Shown here: positions 58,950 through 64,000 of the stretch, one piece after another
Layout of the letters: each line of letters begins with the position of its first letter
Numbering within the stretch: position 1 is the first letter of the stretch
Origin: Undibacterium cyanobacteriorum
Lineage (GTDB): Bacteria > Pseudomonadota > Gammaproteobacteria > Burkholderiales > Burkholderiaceae_D
Length of the DNA: 64,000 nt
Assembly (NCBI RefSeq): GCF_031326225.1
Contig: NZ_CP133720.1
Coordinates: forward strand, 3,348,001-3,412,000
Reading direction: 5' to 3'
Position numbers and translations under genes: made by a program
The notes under the pieces: generated by a model
What the model was told of the DNA's origin: nothing
Database searches by the model: none
Seen by the model: the letters and a program-made list of their open reading frames with translations, nothing else

Positions 58950-60320
58950 CTACACTTCATCCAAATTGGATTTCAAACTAAAACCTTGTTTAACACCGTA
59001 GATATGCACAGCACCTGGACCGCCTGCAAAATAATCAGACAGTACACCATGTTCGAGCTGTGGTTCTAGCACTGCTACACAAAGCACATCAGTCGAATCG
59101 AGTTCCTGAAATTCGGCTGAATTAAGGTTGGGGTTATTACCTTTCGCCGCAACCTTCACACGCGCGAACTGCGTATGAGCACAATGGAAATTATAGGCAT
59201 CAATCGGGCTGGGATTATGGTTGATGTAAATACTAGGAACGCCATCGATTGCCCCACATTCGACGCTTGCGTTCGTTGCGTCTAAAGGATATTGCCCATC
59301 ACAGTTGAAGACAAACCCATCCGCGTCCGCGACCACACTCCCGGGCCGAATAGCCATCCCACATGAAGGCACGAGGTGAATATGAACGCAACTGCCCATT
59401 TCCGGATTAGATTCGATATCGAGGTTGCTCCTAAGTCGTGCGTCTTCGTGATCAAGACAAATTTCAACGCCAATTCTTATGAAATTCGATGATTCATCAT
59501 GATCGATTTTTTGTCCAAATATCGCTCTTGAATCTTCCGAATGCAACTTAACATCCCCCGCGCTAAGATCAATGTGAGGATATGCCACCATCTGTTCGGT
59601 GATCACATCCTTATGTCCCGAAGTGCTGTACAGTACAAAATCCTCACCGGACATAAAATATTTTTCTGTCGTCATCCAATTTGACTCAATACCATTTGGC
59701 AAAACAACCAATGGAATATGACTAAATACTGGTGTACGACCACGCACAGCAACATCAGGAATGCCCTGACAATCCTGAATAAAACTCTTCAAAGTATTTG
59801 TCACAATTTCTGACAACGCACTGCGTGCCTTTCGTTCCTGTGAAACCAAGAACTTCACTGTTTCATTGCGCACTTGCACGCTATTGGACTCGAACAATCG
59901 TTTGGGGTCCGATACCCGCGCAGTAATCGCCGTTCCTAGGACAAACGTCCAATTTGAATAATCCTTCGCGGGAAAAGTTCGCACCAAAATTCGCTGGAGT
60001 CGCAATATCGGATCTTCCTCTCCATCAGCATAGAGATAGGGCCCTTGCGCCCCATGAAAGAAAAATTCGGGAACCAAAAATATGTTATTGACCGTCGCAC
60101 CAACTTCATCCGCTGGTAATTGCGCTTTGGCAGTATCGATGGCGTTCTTAAGGATACATACTCGCATCTCAAGATCTCGCTCGACTGATGCATTACCAAG
60201 ATAAGTGCCGCCTCCTAAGCCATCTCGCAAATGTGCAGGGAAAGTCGAAATCGCATAACCAATGAATCTTACGGCTGTAATAGGCTCATGCTTCATGTCA
60301 CTCCCTGCTCCATCCATCAT
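58950..60320 (-). CDS. Nitrilase-superfamily (carbon-nitrogen hydrolase) protein
   Basis: A 456-residue protein with a likely Glu-Lys-Cys triad: E85 (LVPEFFFHG), K220 (TTEKYFMSGED) and C288 (IGVEICLDHED). Family members cleave nitriles or amides, or transfer acyl groups. At 456 residues it is longer than the usual 270-350; the extra length lies in loops before the Cys. The first two ATG codons (60320, 60317) follow AAGGTGA, and an ATG at 60296 also has a good GGGAG site. It lies 27 bases after the pseudokinase and 74 bases before the precursor gene. A role in trimming or amide chemistry on the Gln-rich precursor is possible but only inferred. Confidence 0.78.
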   Translation of the reverse strand: MMDGAGSDMKHEPITAVRFIGYAISTFPAHLRDGLGGGTYLGNASVERDLEMRVCILKNAIDTAKAQLPADEVGATVNNIFLVPEFFFHGAQGPYLYADGEEDPILRLQRILVRTFPAKDYSNWTFVLGTAITARVSDPKRLFESNSVQVRNETVKFLVSQERKARSALSEIVTNTLKSFIQDCQGIPDVAVRGRTPVFSHIPLVVLPNGIESNWMTTEKYFMSGEDFVLYSTSGHKDVITEQMVAYPHIDLSAGDVKLHSEDSRAIFGQKIDHDESSNFIRIGVEICLDHEDARLRSNLDIESNPEMGSCVHIHLVPSCGMAIRPGSVVADADGFVFNCDGQYPLDATNASVECGAIDGVPSIYINHNPSPIDAYNFHCAHTQFARVKVAAKGNNPNLNSAEFQELDSTDVLCVAVLEPQLEHGVLSDYFAGGPGAVHIYGVKQGFSLKSNLDEV

Positions 60321-60347
60321 TTATTCACCTTCTGTCTAAGAATTGGT

Positions 60348-62606
60348 TTATTCCACTTTTGCGCGCGCTTGATATTTGGGATCTCTGCGCACATCTTCAA
60401 AAATAGGATGGCGATCATCAATCGGTATTCCCATTTTCTTTATTGTCATCAGGTATTCGATTGTCGAATCACGCTTGCCTAACAGTTCATAGACCTGCGC
60501 CAATTTCAATAAACCGCTCTCATTCATCAAATCTTGCTTCTTTAAGCGGCCCAAAATATCTAAGGCCGCATTTCGATCTCCAAGGCGATACAAGATATGT
60601 CCCATATTCACCAGAAGAAAGGCGTCATCTGGTGAGCGCCTTAATCGAATCTCCAGTAAATTTCTCGCCTTCTCGAACGCCTCTCTTGTTTCGACGTCGC
60701 GATCTTCTGTCCAATACAATGCTTCCGCATAACTCAGCCAACGTAGATAACTTCCCGCGACACCATTTTTTGTTGAGACGGCTTTCTCGTAGGCATCCGC
60801 AGCATCTTCATAGTTGCCTTGGTACAGCCGTATGTCACCCAAAGTTCCATATAAATTGGGGCTGGGGTACACCTCCAAACCGCGTTGTACATACTGCATA
60901 GCTTCACTGTCTCGTCCTTGCCGCATCAAAGCGACGGCCAATAATGGATAAGCAAGGCGGCCTTCTGGTTGACGAGCTAGACTTTTCTTTAATGCCAGCT
61001 CGACTTCTGCAAACTTTCCACGAGCAAGAAGGATGCCAGCTGAAAGATCGAGCATATATCTATCATTTGGAAAGTGTTTTTCACCTTCCTGCGCAAATTG
61101 GATCGCATCGTCTTGCTTCCCCATCTCTAAGAGGATACTCATTTTCGTATGCCAACCTAGGATTCTCTTTGGCGCCAATTGAATACTCAAGTCTGCTGCA
61201 GTTAGCGCGGCCTGCAATTCATGCTGCCACTGCAATAATCGGGCATTTGCAACCTGCGACATCGCCAGTTTGGGATTGAGAATAAGTGCCTGCTGGGTAC
61301 TAGCCTTCGCTTTTTGCATCCAAATTTCGTCGCGTTGGGAAGACTGATATCTTTGAAAATACACATAAGCCATCGCAGCGACAGCCTCTGCATTTTCTGG
61401 CGAGCGAGCTAATACCGTAGTGAAGTGCTGACTTGCACCGTCGAGATATGCTGGTGAAGGAAGCTGTGCATATTGCTCCAAAAAACCCATTCCCAACTCT
61501 AACTCCCGAGATTCAGAATAGGGGGTGAGCGCCTTAACGATTTGCGGCCAGTAAGGTTTCGCTTGCCATGCACCGATTCCTGACAGAGCAAGCAACAAGG
61601 CAAACACAGCATATTGACGTCGGCGCTTGGCTTTCGCAGTAGCCTCAAATTGCGCTTGCAGGGCGTCTAATTGAGATGAGCTTAAACTAGAAGAACCTGA
61701 ATCGTCCGCACGAATGGTCTCGCAGGCTTGTACAATAGCCGCATAGTTTGCGCGTGCATCGAGCTCGCGCTGGGTCATGTGCAGTATCAAATTGCGCAAG
61801 GCAAGGGAAACCGTCTCTGGCCAAGTCCATTGCTCACTACGACACTGCACCTGTGCAGCGAGCAATGCTAAGCCGTGGATCTCTGCGTAAGGTAGCCCAC
61901 CGGTCAGCATCTCGTAAGCAATCACGCCGAGTGCGAATACGTCACCTGCCGATGTCGGACGGGTATCGCTGAACCGTTCTGGAGCTAGATAATGAATTCG
62001 ACGATCAAGCTCTTGTGCGCCGCCCTGCATTGGTTGAGCGAGGCCGAAATCAGATTGATCGCGATGCGCCTGTAAGCCAAAGTTCAAAATGCGAATACGC
62101 CCAGCTTGGTCCACCCACAACTGATCACTTCCCAAGTTGCCATGCACGAGACCAAGCTGGCGCGCCTCCTCGAAGGCTTGCGCAAGATCCAACAGGTGTC
62201 GAACGATCTGGCGTTCTTTGGAGCCCTCGCTTCTCTCTTGGGTGCTTTCTTTCGTTGCCCTTTCTTTGATCCAATCGACTAAGAGCTGCCCTTTCACTGA
62301 CTCCATCACGATGCACAGCTGGTGCTCTTGTTGTACTAGGCTATGAATCTTGAGGAATGAAAAATGCTTCAATGCCGCCACACGACGCGCCTCATCTACG
62401 AGCGCTTCAGCCTGATCTTGAGTGTGTTGCACGATTTTAACTAAGACATCACGCTGCAATAGGTTGTCACGCGCTTCTAACAACTTCACATTTGAGTCGA
62501 GCTGTTGGCATTGAAATGATTGTCGAATCTCGAGATGAGACAACTCTGCGGGCAGCTCAATGCTGCTCGCATTCGCGGTCTCATGTTGAAGTTTTTGATC
62601 AATCAT
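60348..62606 (-). CDS. Membrane pseudokinase with TPR domain
   Basis: A 752-residue protein with the same layout as the kinase at 52724: kinase-like domain (about 30-310), membrane helix (about 335-355), TPR domain (about 370-740). Key catalytic positions are replaced: the glycine loop is absent, HRD has become HGN (N157) and DFG has become NFG (N175); K57 in VLVKIVQ remains. It should therefore not phosphorylate and may instead bind or scaffold. It is close in sequence to the gene at 62687 (both have WPQIVKA(L/I)TPYSE after the membrane helix). It is followed by the nitrilase gene with 27 bases between. Confidence 0.87.
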   Translation of the reverse strand: MIDQKLQHETANASSIELPAELSHLEIRQSFQCQQLDSNVKLLEARDNLLQRDVLVKIVQHTQDQAEALVDEARRVAALKHFSFLKIHSLVQQEHQLCIVMESVKGQLLVDWIKERATKESTQERSEGSKERQIVRHLLDLAQAFEEARQLGLVHGNLGSDQLWVDQAGRIRILNFGLQAHRDQSDFGLAQPMQGGAQELDRRIHYLAPERFSDTRPTSAGDVFALGVIAYEMLTGGLPYAEIHGLALLAAQVQCRSEQWTWPETVSLALRNLILHMTQRELDARANYAAIVQACETIRADDSGSSSLSSSQLDALQAQFEATAKAKRRRQYAVFALLLALSGIGAWQAKPYWPQIVKALTPYSESRELELGMGFLEQYAQLPSPAYLDGASQHFTTVLARSPENAEAVAAMAYVYFQRYQSSQRDEIWMQKAKASTQQALILNPKLAMSQVANARLLQWQHELQAALTAADLSIQLAPKRILGWHTKMSILLEMGKQDDAIQFAQEGEKHFPNDRYMLDLSAGILLARGKFAEVELALKKSLARQPEGRLAYPLLAVALMRQGRDSEAMQYVQRGLEVYPSPNLYGTLGDIRLYQGNYEDAADAYEKAVSTKNGVAGSYLRWLSYAEALYWTEDRDVETREAFEKARNLLEIRLRRSPDDAFLLVNMGHILYRLGDRNAALDILGRLKKQDLMNESGLLKLAQVYELLGKRDSTIEYLMTIKKMGIPIDDRHPIFEDVRRDPKYQARAKVE

Positions 62607-62686
62607 TTTCTACTTATCTCATTCTTTTATAGCGACCGTACGCTTTCAAACGACGTGCTTTGACCGCACGACACCGGCTTCGGTTC

Positions 62687-64000
62687 CTACCCACTGCTGA
62701 ACTTCTTATAACGTGAATCTTTTCTCAGTTCGTCAAAAATCGGGTTCGTCACCACATCATACATTTCCGGCTCAAGCTGCTTTAACTGAGCGAGTAATTC
62801 AAAAGCCTTATCCCGTTCATGAATCAATTCAAAAATCGAGGCTGCAAGTGCCAAATTATTCGGTTCATCCTGAATCGAAGATGCCATAGATTGAACGATT
62901 AGACTCTTGGCCTGATCAAACTCACCTAATCGCGCTTGAATGAATGCCATATGGGACATGATAAAGGAATCGTCCGGTGAACGTGCCATACGCACTTCCA
63001 ACAATTCCTTGGCCCGTTTAAATGCCGCAATTCCCTCAGCTTCTCGACCTGGCACCCACATCAAGGCTTCTGCATATTGGTACCAACGAAAATAGCTACC
63101 TGCGACTCCTTTTTGAGGGGACACCGCCTTCTCGAATGCTTCTGCCGCTTGCTTAAACTCGCCCTTGCGGAACATCACTTGTCCCATGGAGCCGTATAGT
63201 TGCGCATTCGGTCGTACCTGCAAACCACGCTGAAAAATCTGCAACGCTTCATTGGTGCGCTGCTGGCGGTCCAACAGGTTGCCGAGCAAAGCATAGGCAT
63301 TCACGGAATCAGGTTGGCGCTGCATACTCAAGCGATAAGCCCGTTCCGCCCCCTTCACGTCACCCAAGGTAGCTAAGGCGACCCCTTTTAGTTCAGGTAA
63401 AACACGATCCTGCGGAAACGCTTCGACGCCCTCAGAGGCAAATTTCATCAGTGCTTGAATATCACCTCTCTCTAGGAGCAAGCGCGCCTTTTGCACCCAC
63501 ATCATCAGATTATTCGGCTCTAACTGCAATGCCTTTTCCGCTATCTGCAGAGCCTCATCCATTTGATGATGCCACTGGACGACCTTGGAGTGCGCCAGCA
63601 AGCTCACTGCCAAATTCGGATCAAGACTCATCGCCTGTTGCGCACTTGCTTTGGCTTTTTGCATCCAAATTTCGTCGCGTTTCTCGTTGCCATATAAACT
63701 CATGTACACCAGGCTCATGTACCCGACAGCTTTGGCATTGTTGGGAGTATGTTCCAAGACTTTTTGAAAATGTTCACGCGCTTGTTCGACTAACTGGGAA
63801 TCTGGCACTTGTGTATGCCGTTCAAGAGCAGCGATACCTTGTTCGATTTCACGCGTCTCAGAATAGGGGGTAATCGCTTTCACAATCTGCGGCCAATAAT
63901 CTTGCGCTTGCCACACAACACCCGCGCCCAACAATAAGCAGACAGCAATGGCCGTCCATCCATATCTTTTTTTGCGTCGTGCTGCGCTCGCCAATTGCCC
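62687..64000 (-). CDS. Third kinase-TPR paralogue, C-terminal part (N-terminus beyond window)
   Basis: The frame is open to the right edge, so only the C-terminal 437 residues are visible: a membrane helix (YGWTAIAVCLLLGAGVVW) followed by a TPR domain of about 400 residues. The region after the helix, WPQIVKAITPYSETREIEQG, is nearly identical to the pseudokinase at 60348, so it should carry a kinase or pseudokinase domain beyond the edge. The gene is 80 bases upstream of the pseudokinase start on the same strand. Whether its catalytic residues are intact cannot be seen. Confidence 0.85.
   Translation of the reverse strand, partial: GQLASAARRKKRYGWTAIAVCLLLGAGVVWQAQDYWPQIVKAITPYSETREIEQGIAALERHTQVPDSQLVEQAREHFQKVLEHTPNNAKAVGYMSLVYMSLYGNEKRDEIWMQKAKASAQQAMSLDPNLAVSLLAHSKVVQWHHQMDEALQIAEKALQLEPNNLMMWVQKARLLLERGDIQALMKFASEGVEAFPQDRVLPELKGVALATLGDVKGAERAYRLSMQRQPDSVNAYALLGNLLDRQQRTNEALQIFQRGLQVRPNAQLYGSMGQVMFRKGEFKQAAEAFEKAVSPQKGVAGSYFRWYQYAEALMWVPGREAEGIAAFKRAKELLEVRMARSPDDSFIMSHMAFIQARLGEFDQAKSLIVQSMASSIQDEPNNLALAASIFELIHERDKAFELLAQLKQLEPEMYDVVTNPIFDELRKDSRYKKFSSG

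Overview
The window looks like a chromosomal segment of a betaproteobacterium of order Burkholderiales. The evidence is the gene content (tol and tam genes, a FimT/PilV/PilW/PilX/PilY1/PilE minor pilin operon, glnA-glnL-glnG with a DUF4124 gene in between, dnaE next to waaL and msbA) and one rRNA operon ordered 16S-tRNA-Ile-tRNA-Ala-23S-5S. The moderate GC content suggests an Oxalobacteraceae relative such as Undibacterium, but that placement is an inference.

Layout. 1-10.5 kb (minus strand): an envelope operon ydfG-like, ybgC, tolQ, tolR, tamA, tamB, tolA, tolB (tolB runs off the left edge); tamAB sits inside the tol cluster. 11.2-13.3 kb (plus): glyA and nrdR. 13.3-20.7 kb (minus): type IV pilus minor pilin operon. 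21-26.9 kb (minus): rRNA operon with processing stems, boxA sites and a promoter. 27-29.5 kb: a COG2509 flavoprotein and an HDOD protein. 29.7-34.9 kb (minus): ntrC, ntrB, a DUF4124 gene and glnA, the last with a recognisable sigma54 promoter and NtrC-type sites. 35-41.6 kb: rhodanese, YceI, an SGNH hydrolase, an M28 peptidase and a DUF4214/glycoside-hydrolase lipoprotein. 41.6-48.3 kb (minus): msbA, waaL-like, dnaE. 48.5-49.9 kb: an orphan LodB/tryptophan-halogenase-like flavoprotein.

50.4 kb to the right edge is an accessory region holding the most interesting system. On the minus strand, reading right to left, are: a TPR receptor-kinase paralogue (cut by the edge), a TPR pseudokinase, a nitrilase-superfamily enzyme, a small repetitive peptide with six perfect DTTPQCCQ modules, a terminator-like hairpin, an APH-type kinase, a HopA1-family protein, a stand-alone LanC-type cyclase with all three zinc ligands, and a Ser/Thr kinase with TPRs. 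Kinase + HopA1 lyase + LanC cyclase is what is needed to phosphorylate Thr, eliminate phosphate and add Cys to dehydrobutyrine. The peptide carries Thr-Thr-Pro-Gln-Cys-Cys six times. I read this as a RiPP (lanthipeptide) locus with split, class V-like enzymes and a six-core precursor. Next to it on the plus strand lie an FHA-domain sigma54 activator, preceded by a cluster of TGTAAA/TTTACA dyads, and a single-domain response regulator; both may belong to its control circuit. No peptide exporter, protease or immunity gene is visible before the window ends.
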